Positions 15,220 to 23,624 of a stretch of 56,597 nucleotides of DNA are shown here, piece after piece; within the stretch, counting starts at the first letter, position 1, and every line of letters begins with the position of its first letter. The notes beneath the pieces were generated by a model that was not told where the DNA came from, searched no databases, and was given only the letters and a program-made list of their open reading frames with translations. The position numbers were made by a program, and so were the translations under genes. Origin of the DNA: a virus; the IMG/VR virus record IMGVR_UViG_3300030419_006978, positions 1 through 56,597 of that record; one strand, given 5' to 3'.

Positions 15220-18200
15220 TTATCCTAATAGCCTAAAATTGTGCCTAATCGACCTCGTTGAGAAGCCCCATTGCTCATCATAATCCAGTCGTGCCATGTA
15301 GGGTCGGTTGACATGAACTGTGTCTCCAGATTTCACTCCCCAACACTTAATCTTTGTAACCGTACTGGTTGAGTCAATAGCCTCGACAATCAAATAGTTA
15401 CTTCCGTTCTTTGTCTTTCGTTTCGTGACCTTTCTGGGAATAAACCAAGAGACCAAGAGTTCTGGATCATATTCTCCGAGCGGAGGGATATAGTTCTCTT
15501 CGAGCTTCTTTCTCACGTTGTCTGTCACGACCAGACCAATCGGGAATACGCCTGTAAGGTCAACGAGGTACTGAATCTTTTCCTCTTGTGTGAACTCTGC
15601 TTCGCCAGCGAAGAACTCGATGTTCTCACCGAACTTCTTCGTGTTCTTTGGTCGCTCTACCGCCACGGACGCCCAAAAATGTTTTAGGTTATTAAATCTA
15701 TCGTCCATCAGCGTGTTGAGCGCCTGCGCACGAATTAAAGCATCGAGCGCCTTCTTGTTAAGTTTACTATAAACGATGTCCTCATTAAAGATAAAATCTT
15801 CAATTGTTTCAAAAGGACGATTACTTAGCACTTGTGCAATTGCAGCATCGCCAAGTCCCTTGATCGAAGTAAGCGGCTGAATTAAAGTTTGCCCGTCCTC
15901 GGAAATCTCCCAAACAGTGCCAGAAGTATTAATGTTCAACGGCTCAATGTCAAAGCCAAACTTCTTGGCAGTGTGGATAGCGTTCTCTTTCCTAGTTTCT
16001 GGCTCCTTGTCCAAAAACGCCGCCATCCACTCAGCCGGGTAGTTGTTCAGTAGCCACGCGCACTGGTAAGATATGACGCTGTAAGATACAGCATGAGACT
16101 TATTAAATCCATATCCACCGAAATATTCAAAATTCTGCCACAAGTCCTCTGCATTGTACTTGCTAATCCCCTTCTCAAGGCATCCATCAATAAACCTCCT
16201 GCGTATGTCGTCCTTGGCTTCGTGCCCCTTGCCCGTTCCCTTCTTGGTCAGAAGCTTTCGAAGCAAATTGCCCTCATCCAACGTGATATCCTTACCTAGT
16301 CTGTGAGCCAAAATAGCAATCTGTTCTTGGAAAATCAAGAAGCCGTATGTTTCCTCCGTTACCTCGCGAACAATGTCGTTAACGTACTTAATGTTTGCCG
16401 GATCCCTCTTTGCCTCGATAAACCTCTTGTCCACGCCAGCCCCAAGAGGACCCGGTCGATAAATACTAGTAATTGCCGCTAGCTCGGTCAAGCTCGTCGG
16501 CTTAACCCTCTTGCAAAAATCTTGAGCGCCGCCTTCCGTAAGCTGGAATACACCTGCCCACTTTCCTTTGTGGAAAATGTTTTTCCACACGCCCTGGTCA
16601 TCAAAATCTATAACATCTGGATGAAGCTTCTCGCTGTAGTATTTTTTAACATCGTCAAATGTCGGCTCTGTTACCCCATGCTCCCTCTTGAGGATATGCC
16701 GAATGCAACCATCGATCATCCTCAGTGACGCCAGTCCCAGAACATCGAACTTGATGAACCCCATCGGCTCAAGGTGCCTCACGTTCTGTCCCTCTGACCA
16801 GGGAGTTTGCCTAACGCCCTTGCTGTTAATCAGGGGCATCCAGCGATCCAGATTCTCCCCAACAACGATGCCCCCTGCATGTCGCGAAGCTGAGCGGGTC
16901 TGACCGTGTAGCGCCTCAACGTGAATCTTGACATGGGGATACTTCTGAAGGAAGTTCTGCAGACTTGCGCTAAACTCCATCGTCTCTTCAAACGTCGGCA
17001 CGTATACGCCAGACTTAATTCCATGCTTGGCTTTGGCTGGTCCCGTCGCCTCATATAACATCTTGCCAGTAACCTGATTCACCTCGGTAAATGGAATTCC
17101 ATAAAACTTTGAAATATCCTTGATGAGGCTGCGTAGTTGAAGTGTGTTCCAGTTCGAAATTGGCACCACACTATCGTCGCCCCACTCCTCAACCAAGCCC
17201 TCCTTAAGGCTCATCGGGTCGGACACATCATAGTCAATGTCTGGATAGTCTGTAGCATCGCGGCGAAGGAATCTCTCAAACAAGAGACCCCAACGCACTG
17301 GATCAATCTGTGTGACGCCCAAGAGGTATGCCACAAGCGATCCTGCGCCCGAACCACGCCCTGGACCGGTCAGCTGCCTCTCGTTTGCCTTGTCGGCAAT
17401 TGCTGCCATGGTCAAAAAGTACTTGCTAAATCCTCGCTCACTAATCACCTCAAGTTCGGTCTTGAGTCTCTCCTCGTACTCCTCAGAGAACAAGCCCAGG
17501 CGGCTCTTGCCCTGCTCGCACAAAGCGACAAGAGCGTCGTCAGCAGTGGTGCCCTCCGGGACAACAAAGTCTGGTAGCCTAACTTCATTATCAGGAATGA
17601 AAGTCTCTATCCTCTCACATGCAATCTGGTGAGTGCGCTTAATAGCATCAAGCACCAGATCGTCGTCGTATTCAACCCCAGCCCCAGCGCTGAACCTCTT
17701 GTATGACTCCCACATCTGATCGCCGTTCTTGGGGTACAACTCCATGCCCAGTTCGTCAATTGAATCCGGGAGAGTGTCTGATACATAGTCTGGCTTAAAC
17801 GTTCCCATCATAAAGCCCAGGCGCTTGTAAAGCTCTCGATCCTTCCAGGCTTCCGGGCGGGGGTAGTGACTGTCGGCAGTGACTATAAGCTCGATGCCGA
17901 ACTCTTCATGCATTTGAATTATGTACTTGTTCAGGTCGTGCTGCTCCGGTGCTGCGTTCCATTGTAGCTCGCCGTACCAACGATCTCCAAAAACATCCAG
18001 CATCTTGCGAGTCGTCTCTCGCATTGCCTCAAGTACCTTCTCCTCGTTAACTCCGGTGCGATTACCCTCTTCGTCGTACTCTAAGCCAGCCCAATAGTCA
18101 CCGGCATACACGCCCCCAAGGCATGCAGACGCTGCAATAATGCCTTCGCCATACTCTTTGAGCATCGCATAATCAACACGCGGATAGCGATAAAAATTTT

Positions 18201-18666
18201 CAGATTTAAAACTGTTAGAAACCAGCTTAAACAAGTTGTTTAAGCCAGTCTGATTCTGCGCTAGAAGAATCAAGTGGCGTCGACGATTCAATATGTTTCT
18301 AATTGCCTTTTTCGATGCCGCCTCGTCTTCAATGGTAGTGCCCGACTGCGCAGACTTGGCTGATTTCTTCTCCTTTACCTTCTCATACTCCTCGCGCCAT
18401 TCCGCGATTGAAGGGGTAAAGTATGCCTCAACTCCGTAGATGGGTTTAAACTCTTTGCCGTCTGCATGCATCTTCTTGGCATGTAAGACTTGATAGGCAA
18501 GACCGTTCATGTTGCCATGATCGGTTAGGGCAAGGGCATCCATGCCGTTCTCATAAGCATAATCCATATGCTCTTGCGGGTAACCAATAGCGTCGAAGAC
18601 GCTTCCCGCTACGCTGTGTGCGTGTAATCCCACGAATGGAATCTTTGGTTTCTCTCTATCAGTCAC
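15220..18666 (-). CDS. dnaE: DNA polymerase III alpha subunit (DnaE, family C)
   Basis: 1148 residues, the normal DnaE length. An N-terminal PHP domain begins GLHAHSVAGSVFDAIGYP with LALTDHGNMNG. The polymerase core has GPGRGSGAGSLVAYLLG, YPDIDYDVSD near 473 (two catalytic Asp) and IKFDVLGLASLRMID near 640 (third Asp). GGYGFNKSHAVSYSVISYQ leads to the helix-hairpin-helix region, and an OB-type domain follows at the C terminus. The start is GTG with GGAG upstream, overlapping the NTase-like gene by eight bases. A C-family replicase in a T4-type phage is unusual; it probably replaces the T4 family B enzyme. A family A polymerase is also present at 32476-33675. A clamp was not seen in this window. 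Confidence 0.96.
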   Translation of the reverse strand: MTDREKPKIPFVGLHAHSVAGSVFDAIGYPQEHMDYAYENGMDALALTDHGNMNGLAYQVLHAKKMHADGKEFKPIYGVEAYFTPSIAEWREEYEKVKEKKSAKSAQSGTTIEDEAASKKAIRNILNRRRHLILLAQNQTGLNNLFKLVSNSFKSENFYRYPRVDYAMLKEYGEGIIAASACLGGVYAGDYWAGLEYDEEGNRTGVNEEKVLEAMRETTRKMLDVFGDRWYGELQWNAAPEQHDLNKYIIQMHEEFGIELIVTADSHYPRPEAWKDRELYKRLGFMMGTFKPDYVSDTLPDSIDELGMELYPKNGDQMWESYKRFSAGAGVEYDDDLVLDAIKRTHQIACERIETFIPDNEVRLPDFVVPEGTTADDALVALCEQGKSRLGLFSEEYEERLKTELEVISERGFSKYFLTMAAIADKANERQLTGPGRGSGAGSLVAYLLGVTQIDPVRWGLLFERFLRRDATDYPDIDYDVSDPMSLKEGLVEEWGDDSVVPISNWNTLQLRSLIKDISKFYGIPFTEVNQVTGKMLYEATGPAKAKHGIKSGVYVPTFEETMEFSASLQNFLQKYPHVKIHVEALHGQTRSASRHAGGIVVGENLDRWMPLINSKGVRQTPWSEGQNVRHLEPMGFIKFDVLGLASLRMIDGCIRHILKREHGVTEPTFDDVKKYYSEKLHPDVIDFDDQGVWKNIFHKGKWAGVFQLTEGGAQDFCKRVKPTSLTELAAITSIYRPGPLGAGVDKRFIEAKRDPANIKYVNDIVREVTEETYGFLIFQEQIAILAHRLGKDITLDEGNLLRKLLTKKGTGKGHEAKDDIRRRFIDGCLEKGISKYNAEDLWQNFEYFGGYGFNKSHAVSYSVISYQCAWLLNNYPAEWMAAFLDKEPETRKENAIHTAKKFGFDIEPLNINTSGTVWEISEDGQTLIQPLTSIKGLGDAAIAQVLSNRPFETIEDFIFNEDIVYSKLNKKALDALIRAQALNTLMDDRFNNLKHFWASVAVERPKNTKKFGENIEFFAGEAEFTQEEKIQYLVDLTGVFPIGLVVTDNVRKKLEENYIPPLGEYDPELLVSWFIPRKVTKRKTKNGSNYLIVEAIDSTSTVTKIKCWGVKSGDTVHVNRPYMARLDYDEQWGFSTRSIRHNFRLLG

Positions 18667-19528
18667 TATTTTCTCCTATGGGGTTAAGTTCGTGGTAACT
18701 CAATATTAACTTTCCAGGGTGCTTAAGCTCTTGCTCTGAACCCAAAAAACTACAGTAGCTTTCCCATGAATCAATATTATGGTACCACGGAAGGTTTACT
18801 ACAGTTGATTCCTCTATTTTAGCAGAAGCAAACACTGTGTCAAGTGTAAAATGTCGCGCAGACCATCTTTCTTTAAGGGGCAACACCTCCTTGTCAAGAT
18901 AGGTGGAGCCGGGTGCAAATTTTCCCGTGCCGCTGCGTATAACACGCCGATATCGGATAAAGTCTTCAACACCAAAAGTAAATCCCATGTACTCTCCGTC
19001 GCGAATCGTCTTTCCGTGGTGGGAAAGAAAGAACTCTCCCCTTCTTATGTCGGCTCTGTGTGCTCTTAAAAATTCTGGATCGTATACACCATATGGAAAT
19101 GCCACATAATAGTGCTTTGGGATGACCCACCGGCTTATTGTTGCATTGACTCGAAATGCTTGGAGGGCGCCGTATATCACGCTCCACGCCAAGCAATCGC
19201 GTCGGTCTCGATCCTTTGGGTGAACTGGAACATAGAATATAGGAATTTGTTTTCTCTCGTCCGAGGGGAACTTACTCATTCTTCCAATCCACACTGGGTC
19301 TTCAACCCAATCACCAATTCTGTACCTGACCAGTGGGGCAATATCATCGTTACAAATAATCCAAATCGTTTGGCACCCCGCATATGCACACTCAACTACG
19401 GCGCGTTCGACTGCGGTGTAGTTTTGTGCCACGGGCATTAAGCAGTCGTGCCACTCAAATTGAAAATTATTAGGCTGTCCAGCTACTGGTACTATCCCCG
19501 CAATATGGTTAGTCTTCTCGCTCTCCAT
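18659..19528 (-). CDS. Nucleotidyltransferase-like (GT-A fold) protein
   Basis: 289 residues. The N terminus GIVPVAGQPNNFQFEWHDC followed by AVERAVVECAYAGCQTIWII resembles sugar-nucleotide transferases, whose first strand and loop bind the nucleotide and whose next helix contains a conserved ERAV-type segment. A later block, VPVHPKDRDRRDCLAWSVIY, is shared with homologues known from marine T4-like phages. Substrate is unknown; a DNA base or surface sugar modification route is possible. The ATG overlaps the previous stop by 20 bases and has only a weak ribosome binding site. Confidence 0.7.
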   Translation of the reverse strand: MESEKTNHIAGIVPVAGQPNNFQFEWHDCLMPVAQNYTAVERAVVECAYAGCQTIWIICNDDIAPLVRYRIGDWVEDPVWIGRMSKFPSDERKQIPIFYVPVHPKDRDRRDCLAWSVIYGALQAFRVNATISRWVIPKHYYVAFPYGVYDPEFLRAHRADIRRGEFFLSHHGKTIRDGEYMGFTFGVEDFIRYRRVIRSGTGKFAPGSTYLDKEVLPLKERWSARHFTLDTVFASAKIEESTVVNLPWYHNIDSWESYCSFLGSEQELKHPGKLILSYHELNPIGENSD

Positions 19529-20420
19529 TGATTATTTCTTTTAATCTAGATAAATATGTTTCAACTCTAGCCTGTTCTGTTTCTTCAATTATTTCTTCTG
19601 CAGTTTTTTTAATAAACTTAATTGATTCTGTGTCTTCATAGTGGTTCTGCCCGTCTCTCCTGACCTCCCGTCGGGATGGCTCAAGCTTTACGTCAACAAA
19701 CTTTTGGTCACCTTTGTAGTCGAACCCATTTTTCTTCCCTTTTATACCCGAAACTTTCATCATCTCTTTAACTTTAAACCTAACATAAGTGTCAGAATAT
19801 CTATAATCCTTCAAGTCTTCCTCGCTCATATTCGAAACTGCCACAAGATCCTTCCTGTCATGGTTCCCATCAACTCTATCCGACGGATAAAAATGTATAT
19901 ATTTAACGAAGTCTGAAGAAGACTCTATCCTGTCGTAGTCGTGCACCATTCCAGAACGTACATTGATCCAGTCATACACACTAACCCTGTCGTGAATCTT
20001 TACAGCTTCCGATAGCCCCTCTACACCTTCCGGATCAAAGATCAAGAGTTTTTTGAAGTTAATCCTAAGAACACGGGATGAACTAGAAGTAACCACAACC
20101 TGTTCCCCCTGGATCCGGATCGACTCCGTCCTGTCTGCTAAGGAACACAAGCCTCCAAGAGAGAGCATATAGACAACGTACCGCCACGCATCAAACTCTG
20201 AAAGACCGACCTCGTGTTCCCCGGTCGGCGTCTTGAGAGTAGAGGGAATGTTATTAAGCCCCACCTTGCTGAGTGCTACTTTGGGACTGAGGTATTCATG
20301 CTCAAAAGGGCTCTTGCTCCTGTTGATTATCAGCGGCACACTGCTTATATACGAGTAGGCAGCGGCGTTTAAGCCGCTGCCAATTGCCACCTCGTCCAGA
20401 GTATAAGTAACGTCTCTCAA
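19509..20420 (-). CDS. Conserved phage protein, possible Rossmann-type N terminus
   Basis: 303 residues. Near the N terminus VAIGSGLNAAAYSYISSVPLIIN resembles the first strand, glycine turn and helix of FAD/NAD-binding oxidoreductases (written here as IGSGLNAA plus PLIIN). The Gly pattern is reduced and no second nucleotide motif is evident. The C-terminal 60 residues are charged and helical. The start is TTG overlapping the stop of the GroES-like gene (TTGA), so it relies on coupled translation. It is always-adjacent in layout to the nucleotidyltransferase-like gene here, suggesting a shared pathway (inference). Confidence 0.65.
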   Translation of the reverse strand: MRDVTYTLDEVAIGSGLNAAAYSYISSVPLIINRSKSPFEHEYLSPKVALSKVGLNNIPSTLKTPTGEHEVGLSEFDAWRYVVYMLSLGGLCSLADRTESIRIQGEQVVVTSSSSRVLRINFKKLLIFDPEGVEGLSEAVKIHDRVSVYDWINVRSGMVHDYDRIESSSDFVKYIHFYPSDRVDGNHDRKDLVAVSNMSEEDLKDYRYSDTYVRFKVKEMMKVSGIKGKKNGFDYKGDQKFVDVKLEPSRREVRRDGQNHYEDTESIKFIKKTAEEIIEETEQARVETYLSRLKEIINGERED

Positions 20421-20695
20421 GTGAAGGTGCCAATCACATGATTCTCCAACACTACGTGGTACGTCACGCCCTGAATCTCTATCTCTTCGATCATACTTGA
20501 GTTAACCACAACAAGCCTTATATCTCCAGTGCGGAAGATGCTAGCGCAGTCAGGAGACTGCCGCAACAACTTAGCAACGGTAAACCTTGGCAGCAGGGGT
20601 CTGTAGTCCTCTGGCAAGAGAAATGGCTTTTCCTCCTCCTCTATTGGTACCGGCTCAATTAAAAGGTGCCGGTTTCTTGGTTGGAAAAGGGACAT
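20417..20695 (-). CDS. gp31: GroES/gp31-like co-chaperonin
   Basis: 92 residues, the size of GroES-type lids. RNRHLLIEPVPIEEEE is the first strand, KPFLLPEDYRPLLP sits where the mobile loop that docks on GroEL would be (with a hydrophobic FLL triplet), then RFTVAKLLR, GDIRLVVVNSSMIEEI and YHVVLENHVIGTF complete the barrel, ending as T4 gp31 and cyanophage homologues do. Sequence identity with host GroES is low, as expected for gp31. The phage GroEL at 3634-5202 is the natural partner. GGAAAG precedes the ATG, which overlaps the previous stop. Confidence 0.82.
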   Translation of the reverse strand: MSLFQPRNRHLLIEPVPIEEEEKPFLLPEDYRPLLPRFTVAKLLRQSPDCASIFRTGDIRLVVVNSSMIEEIEIQGVTYHVVLENHVIGTFT

Positions 20696-20952
20696 TACTT
20701 TCCAACCGTTGACGAAACTCGCTCATAATAATCCAAGAGCTGTTCGATGTCGGTATCAGTCTTAATCAGTCGATAGGCTCTGACAGCCATGCTGATTTCT
20801 TCCTTCTCCAGCCATCCATTCTCCACGTAATTTGACTTAAGAGCCCGCTTCTGTTCCTTGTAAGGCTCCATAGCCTCTTCAATTGCAGCCAGCGACTTAA
20901 TATAGTCAGTAATCCGCTTTTCCTTTTCCTGGACAATGTCGGTATCAGTCAT
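20695..20952 (-). CDS. Hypothetical helical protein, 85 aa
   Basis: Almost entirely helical, with a charged N-terminal helix (residues 5-35) and a conserved-looking central block, ALKSNYVENGWLEKEEI, followed by AYRLIKTDTDIEQLL. Not recognised as a known family with function. Start/stop overlaps with the GroES-like gene (TAATG) place it in the same operon. Confidence 0.68.
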   Translation of the reverse strand: MTDTDIVQEKEKRITDYIKSLAAIEEAMEPYKEQKRALKSNYVENGWLEKEEISMAVRAYRLIKTDTDIEQLLDYYERVSSTVGK

Positions 20953-20964
20953 TATTCCTCCTTT

Positions 20965-21174
20965 TTAAATTAAATTTCTCTCATGAGTGATATATTGTTC
21001 TTGAGTTAAAAACTCACTAGCCCTATGCTTACACCTAGTACAATAAAACTCCACAAAAACATGCCCGCCAAGTTTTGCTTCCACTCGACCGGTCGAATTC
21101 CATACGTGTCGCTTTTTTGTGCCAATGCACGTTCCCCGAGCTAAAGCCTCGGGTAACAAGTGATTAAGTTTCAT
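20965..21174 (-). CDS. Small protein with a CxxC zinc-binding pair
   Basis: 69 residues, with Cys16, His23, CTRC at about 45-48 and a following His50; the spacing suggests a small zinc ribbon in which the first pair is partly replaced by His. First gene of the long operon running to 10566. The ATG is seven bases from the -10 box of its promoter, so transcription should begin at the A of the ATG and no Shine-Dalgarno site is present. Confidence 0.65.
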   Translation of the reverse strand: MKLNHLLPEALARGTCIGTKKRHVWNSTGRVEAKLGGHVFVEFYCTRCKHRASEFLTQEQYITHERNLI

Positions 21175-21180
21175 GTCTCT

Positions 21181-21208
21181 ATTATAACTAATTTCCTGGG
21201 AATGTCAA
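21181..21208 (-). promoter_or_regulatory. Consensus sigma70 promoter giving a leaderless message
   Basis: Minus strand TTGACA (21208-21203), a 16-base spacer, TATAAT (21186-21181). The expected start is at the A of the ATG at 21174. The spacer begins TTCCC and is similar to that of the gp32 promoter at 31350. It probably drives the operon from the Zn protein through dnaE, purA and dut. Confidence 0.85.
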
Positions 21209-23622
21209 CCACATTTTGAAAATCCGCACGATTTACAGGTAACGCAGCCCTCTACGTAAATCAACCCCTCAGTGTTGCACTCAGTACAGGTTTTCTCCGT
21301 AGCCTCCGTGCCATCCTTTATATAGTTCTTAAGAACCCTAGCCACACATCGTGCGAAGCTAAACATATCGCTATCGCGATCCTTCTGTAGTTGCTCGACA
21401 ACGTACTGAATGTTCGCTCCGTGCCGAAGCCCCAAAGATATTACCCTGGTGAATGCAGAGTGGTTTGGATTGTCGAAAACCTTAACCAAGTCTTTAACAG
21501 CAAAGCTGTCACCATTCTTGCCAATTCTTAAATCATAAATCGAATTCATTGTCTTTCGTGGGTGCTTAACTAAGATTCCTTCTTCGTACTTCTTGGGTAT
21601 CTCTATAAGGTTAGATAGCCCACCCATAACCTCGTATGGGCGACCACCAAGGAGTCCCACCAAGATTATCCATCTTTCACCCTGAATGGTGGTGTGATGA
21701 ATCTTGCACGGAAGTTCAATGGGTCGCTTCGGCGCCGGGTGGTCACTAAAGTCTTCCTTCTCTTCTTTCTTCGACACAAGCACCCCAGAGCGGGAGCCCT
21801 CCACGTATACCGTGATCCCCTTGAGTCCCAACTTCCAGCCTAGCTGATAAAGTTCTCCAACCACTTCTGGCTCTGTGTTCTCGGGCAAATTAATTGTTGA
21901 ACTAATTGAATGGTCAATGCTCTTTTGAATCGCAGCCTGAATCGCAACTCTTTGCTTCCAGTCAATGTCATTTGACTCAACAAAAAAATCTGGTATTTTC
22001 TCAGTGCTAAACATTTCGAGGTATTCTCGCAAGTTGTGATCGAATACTTTGTACTCCATCCACTTATCCCCAAGATCATCTACGTGGTCTGCTTCAATGT
22101 TCTGCTCATCGTGAGATAATTTTCGACGGCGGATATACCAATTTCGAAATACTGGCTCAAGACCCGAACTGGTCTGAGACATGATAGAAACTGACCCAGT
22201 GGGGGCATTCGTAAGTATAGAAATATTCCTGCGACCGTGGGTAGATATAGCCTCCTGCAGTTCCACGGGGAGTCTCTTTATGTAGGCATTATCTTTCTCC
22301 TTGTCCCAGTCGAAAACAGGGAAGGCGCCGCGCTCCTGTGCCAAATAGACACTCTCTTCGTATGCCGCATTTCTGATCGTTTCATATATCTTTTCAATAA
22401 CTTCGATTGCCTCATTAGAATCGTAGCGAAGGCTAAGTCGTGCGATGGCATCTGCTAGCCCATGTGTTCCAAGCCCAGTTCTGCGACCGTTCTCACATGC
22501 CGTCTCCAGTTTATGCCACAATTCCTTTTCACTCGGAGTGTCACATGCATCTATTATAGATTTAAGTTTTTCCAGCTCCAACTCAACAAGATCATCGGAC
22601 AGCCTCATCGCCACAGCGGTCATGCGCTTAAGTTCAACAAAATCAAATTCCGCATTTTTTTGAAAAGGGTTCTTGACAATATTCTTTAAATTCATCGAAA
22701 TCAAGCGACAACTATCATGGGCGGATAGCGGGATTTCCCCACAAGGATTCGTCGTAAGTGTCCTGAACCCACTCTCACTATAAGCCTCGGCGGGCAAATT
22801 ATTAATAATGTTGTCCCACATCAAAATCCCCGGCTCAGCAGTCTTTGTAGCAGAGTCAACGATCAGCCCCCACAATGATTCGGCGTCAACCTCTCTTGTA
22901 AAAGTCGGCTCTTCAGCGTTGACCGGAAACTGTAGAGTAAACATCTCTTTGCTTTCAACAGCCCTCATGAAGTCATCGCTTATTTTTACCGAAACATTCG
23001 CGCCGGTAACCTTCGTAAGGTCCTGTTTCATTGTAACAAACTTCTCGATATCCGGGTGTCGAACGTCAATTGAGATCATCAACGCACCGCGACGACCATT
23101 CTGACCGATCATGCGACAAACAAAAGAATAGAAATCGGCAAAGGACCACGCACCAGTAGTAGTTCTGGCAGAATTGTTTACTGGTGCGTTTTCTGGTCGC
23201 AAATTAGATATGTCAACGCCAACACCGCAACGACGCTTAAATAGGTTAGCAAGATGCTTTCCTGCGTCCATGATAGAAGAGATATTATCGTCGGGTGACT
23301 CAACCACCACACAATTTGATAAGGATACGTTAACATGATTATTTCCTATTCCCATCATCGGGGAACCTTGAGGGACAATATATTTAAAGCCCTTTAGGCA
23401 CTCATAAATGTCATCTTCTGACAGTTCATTTTTGCTATTATACTGACTCTCTACTCTGGCAAACTCTTTTGCCAATCGTCGGTGCATGTCGTCGGGAGTA
23501 CGTTCCAAAAAAGCCCCAGTCTGATCTCTCAGGCAATACTTCGTGATAAAGACATTTGTTGCCAACTCATCACCATTAAAATATTTTAGAGTCTCTTCTC
23601 GGACTTCTTCCTCGCTGTACAT
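21205..23622 (-). CDS. nrdJ: Class II (adenosylcobalamin-dependent) ribonucleotide reductase
   Basis: 805 residues. It reduces ribonucleotides to deoxyribonucleotides with a B12-generated radical and needs no NrdB subunit or oxygen. Barrel motifs: LSNCVVVESPDDN (first redox Cys), FKRRCGVGVDISNLRP, TTNPCGEIPLSAHDSC with the radical Cys, and later TNAPTGSVSIMSQTSSG. The C-terminal tail has the NrdJ-type zinc ribbon CTEC...CVTC plus CGFSKCG, which also carries redox Cys. No nrdA/nrdB pair was seen. GGGAGG precedes the ATG, three bases after the helicase stop; the two genes are probably cotranscribed. Confidence 0.95.
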   Translation of the reverse strand: MYSEEEVREETLKYFNGDELATNVFITKYCLRDQTGAFLERTPDDMHRRLAKEFARVESQYNSKNELSEDDIYECLKGFKYIVPQGSPMMGIGNNHVNVSLSNCVVVESPDDNISSIMDAGKHLANLFKRRCGVGVDISNLRPENAPVNNSARTTTGAWSFADFYSFVCRMIGQNGRRGALMISIDVRHPDIEKFVTMKQDLTKVTGANVSVKISDDFMRAVESKEMFTLQFPVNAEEPTFTREVDAESLWGLIVDSATKTAEPGILMWDNIINNLPAEAYSESGFRTLTTNPCGEIPLSAHDSCRLISMNLKNIVKNPFQKNAEFDFVELKRMTAVAMRLSDDLVELELEKLKSIIDACDTPSEKELWHKLETACENGRRTGLGTHGLADAIARLSLRYDSNEAIEVIEKIYETIRNAAYEESVYLAQERGAFPVFDWDKEKDNAYIKRLPVELQEAISTHGRRNISILTNAPTGSVSIMSQTSSGLEPVFRNWYIRRRKLSHDEQNIEADHVDDLGDKWMEYKVFDHNLREYLEMFSTEKIPDFFVESNDIDWKQRVAIQAAIQKSIDHSISSTINLPENTEPEVVGELYQLGWKLGLKGITVYVEGSRSGVLVSKKEEKEDFSDHPAPKRPIELPCKIHHTTIQGERWIILVGLLGGRPYEVMGGLSNLIEIPKKYEEGILVKHPRKTMNSIYDLRIGKNGDSFAVKDLVKVFDNPNHSAFTRVISLGLRHGANIQYVVEQLQKDRDSDMFSFARCVARVLKNYIKDGTEATEKTCTECNTEGLIYVEGCVTCKSCGFSKCG

Positions 23623-23624
23623 GG

